From the NCBI RefSeq assembly GCF_013041605.1, contig NZ_JABEQC010000007.1, forward strand, positions 62,001 through 126,000: a DNA stretch of 64,000 bases, read 5' to 3'. This DNA comes from Vibrio plantisponsor. GTDB lineage: Bacteria; Pseudomonadota; Gammaproteobacteria; Enterobacterales; Vibrionaceae. The notes beneath the pieces were generated by a model. It was given only the letters and a program-made list of their open reading frames with translations. It was not told the origin of the DNA and did not search any database. Positions 25,639-34,743 of the stretch are shown here, one piece after another. Position 1 is the first letter of the stretch, and each line of letters begins with the position of its first letter. The translations under genes were made by a program, and so were the position numbers.

Positions 25639-27996
25639 ATGAACTACAAGAATCCATCTCTTTCGATAGCAGAACGTGTGAGCGACCTGCTTTCACATAT
25701 GACGGTTGAAGAAAAACTGGCTCAAATGGGCGCGCAATGGTTGATACTTGATCCGACTGGCGAACATAAAGAGCGTGAGCTTGAAATGACCAGTGAAAAC
25801 GTTGAGCGCACCGTCAAAGAGAAGCTCAAATATGGCCTCGGTCAGATTTCTCGTCCACTTGGAACGCATACAGTTGACGCGGTCAATGGCGTAAAAGCAC
25901 TAAACCAGCTGCAAAAATATTTAGTTGAAGAGACGCGACTTGGCATTCCAGCAATGGCACATGAGGAGTGTTTGGTCGGTCTGATGGCGAAAGGCGGAAC
26001 GCTTTATCCTTCGTCGTTAAACTATGGTCATACTTGGAACCCTGAGCTGATTGAAGAAGCGGCAATGGACATTGGCCGACAAGCGCGAATGATTGGCACC
26101 AAACAGGGGCTGGCACCAGTATTGGATGTTTCTCGTGATGTCCGTTGGGGACGTACAGAGGAAACATTGGGTGAAGATCCTTACCTTGTTGGCATCATGG
26201 CCACACATTATGTGAAGGGATTACAAGGTGAAAAACGTGATTTGTTGGCGACACTTAAACACTTTGTTGGGCATTCAGCAAGCGAAGGCGCACGTAACCA
26301 TGCGCCGGTAAATCTAGGTTTTAAAGAGCTCAATGATACATTCTTACTGCCGTTTGAAATGGCTGTAAAACTGGCGAATGCTGGCTCTGTCATGCCTGCT
26401 TACCATGACATTGACGGTGAACCTTGCCACGCTTCGCATTTTTTACTTACTGAGATTTTGCGTGAGAAATGGGGCTTTGATGGGTTGATTGTCGCGGATT
26501 ACGGCGGCATTGATTTGTTAAGCTCGCACCATTCAATTGCTGAAGACCGTGCGGGAGCAGCAGCGCTTTCCTTTAATGCAGGATTAGATGTTGAGTTGCC
26601 CGATGACGCATGCTCAACGAAACTGACAGAAGCACTGCAACGCGGTCTTATTTCAATGGAAAAGATTGATGAAATTGTTGCTCGTATTTTAAGTAAAAAG
26701 TTTGAAATGAGGTTATTTGAGAACCCTTATACTGACGTTCCTCAAGCTTCTCTGCACAATGAAAAGAGTCAGGAGATTGCTTACAAAGTCGCGAGTGAAT
26801 CAATTGTTCTGCTTAAGAATCAAGATCAAACCCTACCACTGAAAACGGATAAAAAAGTGGCGTTAATTGGCGCTACCGCAGACGATCAGCTTGCACTACT
26901 CGGTGGTTATAGTTTCCCTGTGCACCTGATTCTGAGTCAGGAAGACAGCACGGACAAAGTGTCGAAGACGCTTTTGGAAGCCTTTCAACAACGCTTTGAT
27001 TCGGTTATGTACGCCAAAGGGTGTGACATTCTGACCGAGCGACACGCCAATGCTCCGGTTTTCCCTGGGGACGTTGATATGGCAATCGGTCAGGCTGCAG
27101 AGTCGCCTATCAGTAAAGATCTTAGTCAGATTGAAGCGGCGGTTGCGACTGCCGCTGAGAGTGATGTCGCTGTAGTTTGTGTTGGTGACTTGGCCGGTTT
27201 ATTCCAGACAGGTACGGTGGGTGAAGGTTCAGATTGCGACAGCTTAGCGTTGCCGGGTGTGCAGCAGCAAATGCTTGATGCGGTCTTGGATACAGGTAAA
27301 CCCGTAGTGGTATTAGTGACCGGCGGGCGACCATACAATCTAGGTCGCGCTGAAGATGAAGCGGCGGCAATTGTGTTGGGTTGGGCTCCGGGGCAGGCGG
27401 GTGCAGATGCTATTGCTGATACCTTCACCGGCAAAAACAACCCAAGCGGAAAACTGACGATTTCGATTCCTAAAAACGTGGGTGCGGTACCGTATTTCTA
27501 CAATCACAAGCTTAAGAGTGCAGGTACGCCAATTGCCTATCACTTTGGTTCGAGCTTCAATTTCGGTCACGGCTTGAGCTATAGCGAATTTGCATACTCA
27601 GGGTTTAACGTGGCTTCAGATAAGCTCGGTTTCGAAGACACCGTTGAGCTATCAGTGACGCTAACCAATACAGGCGGTGTTGATGGGGCTGAGGTCGTAC
27701 AGCTTTATACTCGTGATGTGGTATCGAGTGTTGTTCGTCCGGTTAAGGAGTTGAAAGGCTTTAAGAAAGTATTCCTTAAAGCAGGAGAGAGCAAAACCGT
27801 TACCTTCAAACTGCCTGTTGATATGCTCAATCTTACTGATCGTCATCATCAACGTGTTGTTGAAGGCGGTGAGTTTGATCTGATGATCGGCTCTTCATCG
27901 TCTCAGATACATTTCCGTCAGAGAATTCACGTTGTTGGCGACGTTAAGGTTCTGCCTGAAGCATGGCGTATGGTATGTGAGGTTACGGCTGAATAA
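25639..27996 (+). CDS. GH3 beta-xylosidase-like enzyme, cytoplasmic
   Basis: The 785-residue protein starts at ATG 25639 after TAGGAAAA. It has no signal peptide. The GH3 N-domain shows MTVEEKLAQMGAQW, GIPAMAHEECLVGLMAKGGT, DVSRDVRWGRTEETLGEDP and LKHFVGHSASEGARNHAPVN. The nucleophile is D287 in LIVADYGGID, a context typical of GH3 beta-xylosidases. The C-domain and a fibronectin-III-like tail follow (FGHGLSYSEFAY, VVRPVKELKGFKKV). It should release xylose from the non-reducing end of imported oligomers. It differs clearly from the first GH3, so the two may split substrates by length or linkage. Confidence 0.9.
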   Translation: MNYKNPSLSIAERVSDLLSHMTVEEKLAQMGAQWLILDPTGEHKERELEMTSENVERTVKEKLKYGLGQISRPLGTHTVDAVNGVKALNQLQKYLVEETRLGIPAMAHEECLVGLMAKGGTLYPSSLNYGHTWNPELIEEAAMDIGRQARMIGTKQGLAPVLDVSRDVRWGRTEETLGEDPYLVGIMATHYVKGLQGEKRDLLATLKHFVGHSASEGARNHAPVNLGFKELNDTFLLPFEMAVKLANAGSVMPAYHDIDGEPCHASHFLLTEILREKWGFDGLIVADYGGIDLLSSHHSIAEDRAGAAALSFNAGLDVELPDDACSTKLTEALQRGLISMEKIDEIVARILSKKFEMRLFENPYTDVPQASLHNEKSQEIAYKVASESIVLLKNQDQTLPLKTDKKVALIGATADDQLALLGGYSFPVHLILSQEDSTDKVSKTLLEAFQQRFDSVMYAKGCDILTERHANAPVFPGDVDMAIGQAAESPISKDLSQIEAAVATAAESDVAVVCVGDLAGLFQTGTVGEGSDCDSLALPGVQQQMLDAVLDTGKPVVVLVTGGRPYNLGRAEDEAAAIVLGWAPGQAGADAIADTFTGKNNPSGKLTISIPKNVGAVPYFYNHKLKSAGTPIAYHFGSSFNFGHGLSYSEFAYSGFNVASDKLGFEDTVELSVTLTNTGGVDGAEVVQLYTRDVVSSVVRPVKELKGFKKVFLKAGESKTVTFKLPVDMLNLTDRHHQRVVEGGEFDLMIGSSSSQIHFRQRIHVVGDVKVLPEAWRMVCEVTAE

Positions 27997-28227
27997 TCAC
28001 ATTAGCAATGCAAAGCCGGCCAGAGGTCGGCTCTATTCTCCTAGAGTTGTATGTTGGGGTAGTCATGACTTAACCAATCTGCGTAAGCCAGCTCGGTTAC
28101 CAGTCTTATTCTGACTGCTTCACTTTACCACTCAAAATACAAATCCAAACGCATTGCTAAATGGATATCAGTAGTCTGTGTTTTTACGCAGCGCATGTAA
28201 TCAAAGACTTATATGGATATATGAACT

Positions 28228-29277
28228 ATGGACATGATAACGAGTAAAAAGCCTGCCTCCATCTATGACGTTGCAAAGTTGGCGGGGGTTTCTCCAAGCA
28301 CAGTTTCAAGATACTTGAATCGTTCTACTTATGTATCAGATGAGAAAAGTTACAGTATCGAGAAAGCGATACAGAAGAGTGGTTACAAGGTCACATATAA
28401 AACCAAAGGCCCAATTAAGGGACGTTCGATGACCATTGGTGTTCTGCTACAAAATGCCGACAGCCCTTTTATGATAGGCATTCTGAAGGATTTAGAAGCC
28501 TGTCTGAGCAGCAGAGGTTACTCATTGGTGATTGCAACCGGCCACTGGAAACGTCGACTAGAAAAACACGCGCTTGACTACTTTTTCAAAAGTCATGTCG
28601 ATGGAGTGATTATTGTTTCAGGTGATCTCTCTGATGAAGAGCTTATCGAGTATTCGTTACACACTCCGATAGTTGCGGTTGGATACAATAAGATTAAAGC
28701 CAACAACATACTGACTATCGAGTTTGACAATGTGCTTGGCGGATATTTAGCGACTCTGCACCTATTACAGCAGGGGCATGTCAATATTGCGCATATTAAA
28801 GGATTGTGCACTCAACCAGACGGGCAAAGACGTTATGAAGGCTATCGAAGAGCATTGAAAGATAGGGGAATACCCGTCAACTCTCGCTTGATAAAACAAG
28901 GTGATTTTAGTTCAGAGCAAGGCTATCAGAAAACCATTGAGCTACTCGATTCTAAAGTCTACTTTTCAGCCATTTTTGCTGCTAACGATCAAACTGCTTA
29001 TGGAGCCATTAAAGCGCTGCACGACAGAGGTTTAAAGGTTCCTGAAGATGTTTCTGTCATCGGCTTTGACGACCTACAAACGTCCAGTTACTTTACGCCA
29101 GCACTCACAACACTGCGTCAGCCTATTGAAGAATTGGGTAGTGTTTGTGCTGAAGCCATATTTAAGATGCTTAGTGGTGAAGAACACCAAGTGCGAGTAC
29201 CACCAATCGATCTGATTGTTCGCGAATCGACATCATCTATTTTTGATGTTTACAAAAATATAAATCACAATCGCTGA
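28228..29277 (+). CDS. LacI-family transcriptional regulator
   Basis: The 349-residue protein has an N-terminal LacI HTH (about 10-60: ASIYDVAKLAGVSPSTVSRY then LNRSTYVSDEKSY) and a periplasmic-binding-like effector domain (IGVLLQNADSPFMIGILKDL, VDGVIIVSGDL, FAANDQTAYGAIKAL, VSVIGFDDLQTSSYFTPALT). It lies 231 bp after the second GH3 gene on the same strand. Inference: it represses part of the xylan locus in the absence of an oligosaccharide inducer. Its operator is not identified. Confidence 0.9.
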   Translation: MDMITSKKPASIYDVAKLAGVSPSTVSRYLNRSTYVSDEKSYSIEKAIQKSGYKVTYKTKGPIKGRSMTIGVLLQNADSPFMIGILKDLEACLSSRGYSLVIATGHWKRRLEKHALDYFFKSHVDGVIIVSGDLSDEELIEYSLHTPIVAVGYNKIKANNILTIEFDNVLGGYLATLHLLQQGHVNIAHIKGLCTQPDGQRRYEGYRRALKDRGIPVNSRLIKQGDFSSEQGYQKTIELLDSKVYFSAIFAANDQTAYGAIKALHDRGLKVPEDVSVIGFDDLQTSSYFTPALTTLRQPIEELGSVCAEAIFKMLSGEEHQVRVPPIDLIVRESTSSIFDVYKNINHNR

Positions 29278-29325
29278 TGCAGTTCAAACCAATACTTTTG
29301 TAAGTGCAGTCAATAAGGCGAATAA

Positions 29326-29829
29326 ATGAAGATCGTATGTGAAACAGCTAGGCTGGTGATTAGACATTTTGAACTAAGAGATGCGGAATTCATTGTTCGC
29401 CTGCTTAATGAGGAAGCATTTATTCGCTGTATTGGCGACAAAAAAGTCAGAACGAAAAAAGATGCAATCGACTACTTATCCAATGGTCCGATGTTGAGCT
29501 ACAAGGTCAATGGTTTTGGCTTGAATATGGTTGAGTTGAAAGACACGCATACCCCGATTGGTATGTGTGGCATCTTGAAAAGGCCAGAGCTCGATTCTCC
29601 AGATCTCGGCTATGCGTTTTTGTCACAATATCACTCAAATGGTTATGCCAGAGAGGCAGCGAGTGCAGTGATGAAAGCAGAGTTGCCAGCAAACAAGATC
29701 GAAAAGGTCTATGCAGTGACCTTCCTAGACAACGATACTTCAAACCGATTGCTAAAAGACGTTGGGTTTCAATTAACAGGAACCAGGATGCTCTACGGTT
29801 TAGAAAACAATTTGTATGAACACCGCTAA
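29326..29829 (+). CDS. GNAT acetyltransferase (RimJ/RimL type)
   Basis: The 167-residue protein starts CETARLVIRHFELRDAEFI, typical of RimJ/RimL-like GNAT enzymes. It has the acetyl-CoA-binding region YAFLSQYHSNGYAREAASAV and the late motif VTFLDNDTSNRLLKDVGFQ. It acetylates an unknown amine (protein N-terminus or small molecule). It has no obvious link to xylan use. Confidence 0.85.
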   Translation: MKIVCETARLVIRHFELRDAEFIVRLLNEEAFIRCIGDKKVRTKKDAIDYLSNGPMLSYKVNGFGLNMVELKDTHTPIGMCGILKRPELDSPDLGYAFLSQYHSNGYAREAASAVMKAELPANKIEKVYAVTFLDNDTSNRLLKDVGFQLTGTRMLYGLENNLYEHR

Positions 29830-29850
29830 CGGCATGCTTGTTATCAATTA

Positions 29851-30762
29851 CTATCTTGTCGATAAACGCTCAGGTAGCCGTTGTTTTACGTGGTCTAAAA
29901 ACGCGGTTACCTTTTGTGAACGATGAAATTGTTCGGAAGAAAGAAGAGCGACAATGTCTGCTTCTTGCAGTTGATAGTCAGCAAGTACGCGAACCAATTT
30001 CCCGCTTTTAAGCTCTTCTTGTACATCCCACTCAGAACGCTGAATGATACCCTGACCATCAATACACCAATCCTTGGTCACACGGCTGACATTGCTTGAA
30101 AGAACAGGAACCACTCTTACGCTGGTTTCACATTTGGTTGTGGTATGGGTCAGTCGCCACATGGTCGCATCTTCATCATTTTCTCGTAACGCGATGCAGC
30201 GATGCTGCTCTAAGTCTTTTGGTTGCTCAAGTACTGGCGCAGATTCTAGATAGGCCGGCGAGGCTAACAGTAATCGACGGTTTTTAGACAGCACAATTCT
30301 TTTTAACGCAGAGTCCTGAAGGTGTCCTATGTAGAACATGATGTCTGGGCTGTTGTGTGCAGACCACTTTGGAATATCCGACAGATTCAGTTCAATACGC
30401 AGAGAAGGGTATAGCTGTTGAAATTCTGCTGCTAAAGGGCCGATGTGTTTTTCCCCAAATCCGAGGGATGATACGAGTTTTAAATCACCTGAAATGGCGA
30501 GTTTCTTCTCTGAAAGATCTTGGGTTAAGTGTTCAAGATCTTGTAACAGCGCTTGTCCTTTACTGGCAAGCACTTCGCCTTCGGTCGTCAATGAGGTGAT
30601 TCGAGCATTTCTGTCTATCAACTTAACGCCAAGCTTTCGTTCTATATTTTGCAGCCGCTGTGAAACGCTGGGAGGAGTAACATTCAGTTTTCGCGCGGCG
30701 GCAGCCAATGAACGACTGCCTGCTACAGTGATAAAAAATTCAATATCTTGTGACGATAGCAT
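29851..30762 (-). CDS. LysR-family transcriptional regulator
   Basis: From ATG 30762 (MLSSQDIEFFITVAGSRS) the protein is 303 residues; a TTG at 30771 is less likely. The HTH is LAAAARKLNVTPPSVSQRLQ, with the typical continuation IERKLGVKLIDRNARITSLT, and a LysR substrate domain follows. It is divergent from the TSUP transporter gene, with a 17-bp palindrome between them, so it probably controls that transporter and itself. Confidence 0.88.
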   Translation of the reverse strand: MLSSQDIEFFITVAGSRSLAAAARKLNVTPPSVSQRLQNIERKLGVKLIDRNARITSLTTEGEVLASKGQALLQDLEHLTQDLSEKKLAISGDLKLVSSLGFGEKHIGPLAAEFQQLYPSLRIELNLSDIPKWSAHNSPDIMFYIGHLQDSALKRIVLSKNRRLLLASPAYLESAPVLEQPKDLEQHRCIALRENDEDATMWRLTHTTTKCETSVRVVPVLSSNVSRVTKDWCIDGQGIIQRSEWDVQEELKSGKLVRVLADYQLQEADIVALLSSEQFHRSQKVTAFLDHVKQRLPERLSTR

Positions 30763-30791
30763 TAAGTTCAACCTTAATGATTAAGTAAGTT

Positions 30792-30808
30792 GTAGTTAAT
30801 TTAACTAC
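30792..30808. promoter_or_regulatory. 17-bp palindrome, candidate LysR operator
   Basis: GTAGTTAA (30792-30799), one central T and TTAACTAC (30801-30808) form a perfect inverted repeat between the divergent LysR (start 30762) and TSUP (start 30867) genes. It fits the T-N11-A pattern of LysR sites. Confidence 0.6.
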
Positions 30809-30866
30809 ATATAGCCGAGTGGTACAAATAGTCACGCACACAAATTTATGACTAGGTGATGGAGAT

Positions 30867-31661
30867 ATGGACAACGTGTTTCAATTCAGTACGGCGGACT
30901 GGGTTTATGTATTTTTATTTTTAATCTCAATTATTGCGGGCGTTGTTGATGCTATTGCTGGTGGTGGAGGGCTGATTACTGTGCCAAGTCTGCTGCTGGT
31001 TGGATTACCACCGATGACGGTATTGGGTACAAATCGACTGCAAGCGGTAATCGGCGAACTGACTACTTCTGTGATGTTTATGAGAAACAAACAGTTTCCA
31101 GTTCAAGGTATTGTATTAGGTTTGATTTTTACGTCGATAGGCGCAGTGATTGGAACCCTTGCTGTTGGAGTCATCGACAAACAAGTGTTGGAAAAACTAC
31201 TGCCTGTCCTGATGGTTGCGATCACCTTGTATTCGATCTTTGCCAAGAAACTCAAAGCAACGGAAGCAACGGAACCTGTGCTATCAAATACGCATTTTAT
31301 GGTGGTATGTGGTTTGCTGATTGGTTTTTATAACGGTTTCTTTGGACCGGGTACGGGTTCGTTCTGGATGTTAGCGTTCATCAGTCTGCTTGGGTACACC
31401 ATTAAGCAAGCAACGATGGCGACAAAGCCTTTGAACCTAATTGGTAACGTTATTTCTTTAATTCTGTTTATCTGGTTAGGCAGTGTTGATTATCAACTTG
31501 GCTTCATTATGGCTGGCGGGCAAATCATAGGGTCAGTTATTGGCAGCAAATGCGTCATTTCGTATGGTAATCGTCTTGTGAGACCTGTGTTTATCTCGGT
31601 TACTCTCATCATGACCAGCAAGCTTCTCTATGAAAACTTCTCTTCAACTTGGTTTGTTTAA
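30867..31661 (+). CDS. TSUP (TauE/SafE) family membrane transporter
   Basis: The 264-residue protein has about eight membrane spans in two repeats. Family motifs are GVVDAIAGGGGLITVPSLLL then GLPPMTVLGTNRLQAV in the first half, and GFYNGFFGPGTGSFWMLAF in the second. TauE/SafE proteins export sulfite, sulfoacetate or organic anions. The substrate is not evident here. It is divergent from a LysR gene that likely controls it. Confidence 0.88.
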   Translation: MDNVFQFSTADWVYVFLFLISIIAGVVDAIAGGGGLITVPSLLLVGLPPMTVLGTNRLQAVIGELTTSVMFMRNKQFPVQGIVLGLIFTSIGAVIGTLAVGVIDKQVLEKLLPVLMVAITLYSIFAKKLKATEATEPVLSNTHFMVVCGLLIGFYNGFFGPGTGSFWMLAFISLLGYTIKQATMATKPLNLIGNVISLILFIWLGSVDYQLGFIMAGGQIIGSVIGSKCVISYGNRLVRPVFISVTLIMTSKLLYENFSSTWFV

Positions 31662-31677
31662 GCGTGGAAAAGGCAAG

Positions 31678-31703
31678 GCGAAGATGGTTTAGACCATCTT
31701 CGC
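31678..31703. terminator. Hairpin between convergent TSUP and xylR genes
   Basis: GCGAAGATGGT (31678-31688), loop TTAG and ACCATCTTCGC (31693-31703) form a perfect 11-bp stem between convergent genes. T runs on either side are short, so termination strength is uncertain. Confidence 0.6.
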
Positions 31704-31713
31704 TGTTTAACCG

Positions 31714-32907
31714 TTAATCTTCATTCGAAGCGTTGTTGCGATAGTCTTTTGGTGTTTGGTCGAGGTTTTTCTTAAACACGGTATACATGTACTGCAACGA
31801 TGGGTAGCCACATAACTCTGCGATTTCACTAATCGGTAAAGAGGTTGTTTTGAGCAGATTACAGGCGCGTTTTAACTTGGAATTGTGTATCTCTTCATGG
31901 ATAGAGTGCCCACACTCTTCCTTAAATCTCGATTCCAAGTTCGATCTGGATATGCCTACAGCCGCGAGTACCTGATCGACTTTAATGCCTTTACAAGCAT
32001 TGTGCCTGATGTAATGCATAGCTTGAATGACATAAGAATCTTTCAATGCGTGGAAATCGGTACTTTGTCTCTCAAATACTTTGGTCGGTGGAACAAGTAT
32101 GCGAGGGATTTTAGCTGGCGAAGAAGTCGCTTCACCGGAATGTTCGGTGAGTTGTTTGTGAAGGATTTTAGCTGCGCGGAAACCCATTTCCTTGCATCCT
32201 TGTCCGACTGAGCTCAGTGAAACCCGAGTCAGGTAACTTGCCAGTTCCTCGTTATCGATGCCGATAACGGAGATCTTGTCCGGCACCATAATATTGAGAT
32301 GTTCACATACCTGAAGGATATGGCGCGCTCGTGAGTCTGTCACCGCAATGATACCAGTAGGCGTTGGCAGCATTTGAATCCAGTCGGCAAGACGGTTCAT
32401 GTCGTATTGCCACGTGTCAGAAGAAGTCTGATTGCCTCGGAAGATGGAGCCTTTGTAGCCTTCCTTTGCAAGAATGTCTTTAAACGCGGTTTCTCTTTCG
32501 TGCCCCCATCTTTTCCAAGAATGGGAAGGAATACCGTAGAAGGCGAAATTCTCTAAACCTTTTTGTTTGAGATGTTGAAAGGCAAGTTCAACCAGAGCGT
32601 AGTTGTCAGTCGCCACATAAGGGACGTTGGGGTAGTCTTCTTCTTTGGTATACGAGCCGCCAACAGCGACTATCGGCACGTTGATATCTTTCAGGCTTTC
32701 AACCACTTTAGGGTTGTCAAAATCAGCAATAATGCCGTCACCTTTCCAATATTTTAAATTGTCCAGATGAGTGGTGAAATCTTCTTCCAAAAATATATCC
32801 CAAGCACATTGAGATGCTTGTAAATATTCACCTATACCTTCTATAACTTGGCGATCATATACTTTATTGGCATTAAATAGCAGGGTGATACGAAAATGTT
32901 TGTTCAT
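31714..32907 (-). CDS. xylR: XylR, AraC-family D-xylose regulator
   Basis: The 397-residue protein matches E. coli XylR along its full length (early RITLLFNANKVYDRQVIEGI; GDGIIADFD; RHILQVCEHLNIMVPDKISV; YVIQAMHYIRHNACKGIKV; LCGYPSLQYMYTVFKKNLDQ). The N-terminal LacI-like domain binds D-xylose; the C-terminal AraC double HTH (about 295-390) activates xyl promoters. It is divergent from xylB across 190 bp that contain a CRP-like site. A diverged relative lies at 16308-17393, so this locus has two XylR-type proteins. Confidence 0.95.
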   Translation of the reverse strand: MNKHFRITLLFNANKVYDRQVIEGIGEYLQASQCAWDIFLEEDFTTHLDNLKYWKGDGIIADFDNPKVVESLKDINVPIVAVGGSYTKEEDYPNVPYVATDNYALVELAFQHLKQKGLENFAFYGIPSHSWKRWGHERETAFKDILAKEGYKGSIFRGNQTSSDTWQYDMNRLADWIQMLPTPTGIIAVTDSRARHILQVCEHLNIMVPDKISVIGIDNEELASYLTRVSLSSVGQGCKEMGFRAAKILHKQLTEHSGEATSSPAKIPRILVPPTKVFERQSTDFHALKDSYVIQAMHYIRHNACKGIKVDQVLAAVGISRSNLESRFKEECGHSIHEEIHNSKLKRACNLLKTTSLPISEIAELCGYPSLQYMYTVFKKNLDQTPKDYRNNASNED

Positions 32908-32962
32908 ATTATATTTATTTAGTTTTTACCCAGAATACTAACACTTGAAATCATTTAGCTCA

Positions 32963-32978
32963 CGTGATCTATAACACA
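32963..32978. promoter_or_regulatory. Candidate CRP site between xylR and xylB
   Basis: CGTGA-TCTATA-ACACA matches the CRP pattern TGTGA-N6-TCACA at 8 of 10 positions. It sits between two divergent xylose genes, where CRP control is usual. By-eye match only. Confidence 0.45.
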
Positions 32979-33097
32979 ATAAGCAAATTGAAGAATGGAG
33001 GTACAAAAAAACATAATTGTTCGCACTACTAATCCGGATGAATATTTAAAATGGGTCAAATTATTTATTAAATCCAAATTTTGGAAGGAGTTTAACC

Positions 33098-34549
33098 ATG
33101 TATATGGGGATCGATTTAGGTACGTCCGGAGTAAAAATAATTCTGCTGGACGAAAATGACAAAATCGTTGCATCAAAAACTAAGTCCCTAACGGTCTCAA
33201 GGCCGCATGAACTCTGGTCGGAGCAAAATCCAGAAGACTGGTGGACGGCAACAGAAAGCATTATTGGCGAGTTAAAAGATGAGTTTGCACTTTCTCAGGT
33301 TCGCGCTATAGGGTTATCAGGACAGATGCATGGCGCGACACTGCTTGACCAGAATGGCAAGGTGTTAAGACCCGCGATATTGTGGAATGACGGCCGATGT
33401 TTTGAGGAATGTATTGAGTTAGAACAGCTTGTTCCAAACAGTCGCGAAATTACCGGCAACCTGATGATGCCTGGATTTACTGCACCTAAACTGAAATGGA
33501 TACAAAAACATGAACCAGACGTTTTCAGCAAGGTTGAGAAAGTTCTACTGCCTAAAGATTATCTAAGATTCAAACTGTCCGGCGATTACGCTTCTGATAT
33601 GTCTGATTCCGCTGGAACCATGTGGTTGGATGTTGATAAGCGTGACTGGAGTGACGAGCTGCTTAAAGCGACAGGCTTAGGCAGAGAGCAGATGCCTAAA
33701 CTCTTTGAGGGCACAGAGGTTACCGGACAACTGAAGAAAGAACTGGCTGAGTTATGGGGAATGTCGTGTGTACCTATTGTTGCCGGTGCAGGAGACAACG
33801 CTGCAGGAGCGGTAGGTGTTGGCATCACAGAACCGGGGCAGGCAATGTTATCTCTTGGTACTTCAGGTGTTTATTTTGCGGTGAGTGACGGTTTCATCGC
33901 GAATCCAGAATCTGCATTGCATAGCTTCTGTCATGCATTACCAAAAACTTGGCATACCATGTCTGTGATCCTTAGTGCGGCTTCTTGTCTGGATTGGGTT
34001 GCCAATCTTACAGGGCAAGCAGACGTAGGCTCCATGTTGAAAGACGTTGAACAGCAGGCTGATCCAAAATCAAAAGTGATCTTCTTACCTTACCTTTCCG
34101 GTGAGAGAACGCCTCATAACGATCCTAACGCCAAAGGCGTGTTTTTTGGTATGACCCATTCAACAACAAAAGCCGATTTAGCGTTAGCGGTATTAGAAGG
34201 CGTGAGCTTCGCTTTGGCTGATGGTCTAGATGCACAGCATTCAGTGAGCTCTGAGCCGAATGAAATTTCCTTGATTGGTGGCGGAGCAAAAAGCGGCTAC
34301 TGGCGACAAATACTTGCTGATATCTCTGGTATGAAGCTGGTTTATCGCTCAGGTGGTGAGGTTGGCCCAGCATTAGGAGCAGCAAGGTTGGCAAGGTTGG
34401 GCACTGAAGTCGGCGTAACGGTACAAGATGTTTGCCCTGTGCCTGAATTAGTACAAACTCACTTGCCTGATGAAAGCAAAAAAGAGTTGTATCAGGCCAA
34501 GAGAAAGGTATTCCAAGCGCTTTATACCCAAGTGAAAGATTTATTTTGA
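33098..34549 (+). CDS. xylB: Xylulokinase XylB
   Basis: The 483-residue FGGY-family kinase starts at ATG 33098 with GGAAGGAG upstream. It has the N-terminal phosphate-binding motif MGIDLGTSGVKIILLD, the substrate region SGQMHGATLLD and AILWNDGRC, the catalytic Asp in GAGDNAAGAVGVG and the C-terminal nucleotide-binding segment LIGGGAKSGYWRQILAD. It phosphorylates D-xylulose to D-xylulose 5-phosphate. It is a single gene with its own terminator, divergent from xylR and convergent with xylA. Confidence 0.95.
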   Translation: MYMGIDLGTSGVKIILLDENDKIVASKTKSLTVSRPHELWSEQNPEDWWTATESIIGELKDEFALSQVRAIGLSGQMHGATLLDQNGKVLRPAILWNDGRCFEECIELEQLVPNSREITGNLMMPGFTAPKLKWIQKHEPDVFSKVEKVLLPKDYLRFKLSGDYASDMSDSAGTMWLDVDKRDWSDELLKATGLGREQMPKLFEGTEVTGQLKKELAELWGMSCVPIVAGAGDNAAGAVGVGITEPGQAMLSLGTSGVYFAVSDGFIANPESALHSFCHALPKTWHTMSVILSAASCLDWVANLTGQADVGSMLKDVEQQADPKSKVIFLPYLSGERTPHNDPNAKGVFFGMTHSTTKADLALAVLEGVSFALADGLDAQHSVSSEPNEISLIGGGAKSGYWRQILADISGMKLVYRSGGEVGPALGAARLARLGTEVGVTVQDVCPVPELVQTHLPDESKKELYQAKRKVFQALYTQVKDLF

Positions 34550-34575
34550 TCGTTAAGTAAACAAGTTAAACAATC

Positions 34576-34606
34576 AAGTGTTGCTTATTCATAAGCAACA
34601 CTTTTT
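34576..34606 (+). terminator. Intrinsic terminator of xylB
   Basis: AAGTGTTGCTTA (34576-34587), loop TTCA and TAAGCAACACTT (34592-34603) form a perfect 12-bp stem that runs into TTT. Confidence 0.85.
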
Positions 34607-34691
34607 ATATGTAAGCAACTGAGTTTATAAAAACACAAATTGTAAAAATCCAAAATAATAAGCATTGATTGACATATGCTGAAGGCAAAAT

Positions 34692-34726
34692 AAAAAAGCC
34701 AACCTCAGATTATAAGGTTGGCTTTT
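34692..34726 (-). terminator. Intrinsic terminator of xylA
   Basis: AAAAGCCAACCT (34694-34705) pairs with AGGTTGGCTTTT (34715-34726). Read on the minus strand, it ends in a six-T run 18 bp after the xylA stop. Confidence 0.88.
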
Positions 34727-34743
34727 GCAGAACTTAGAAATAA

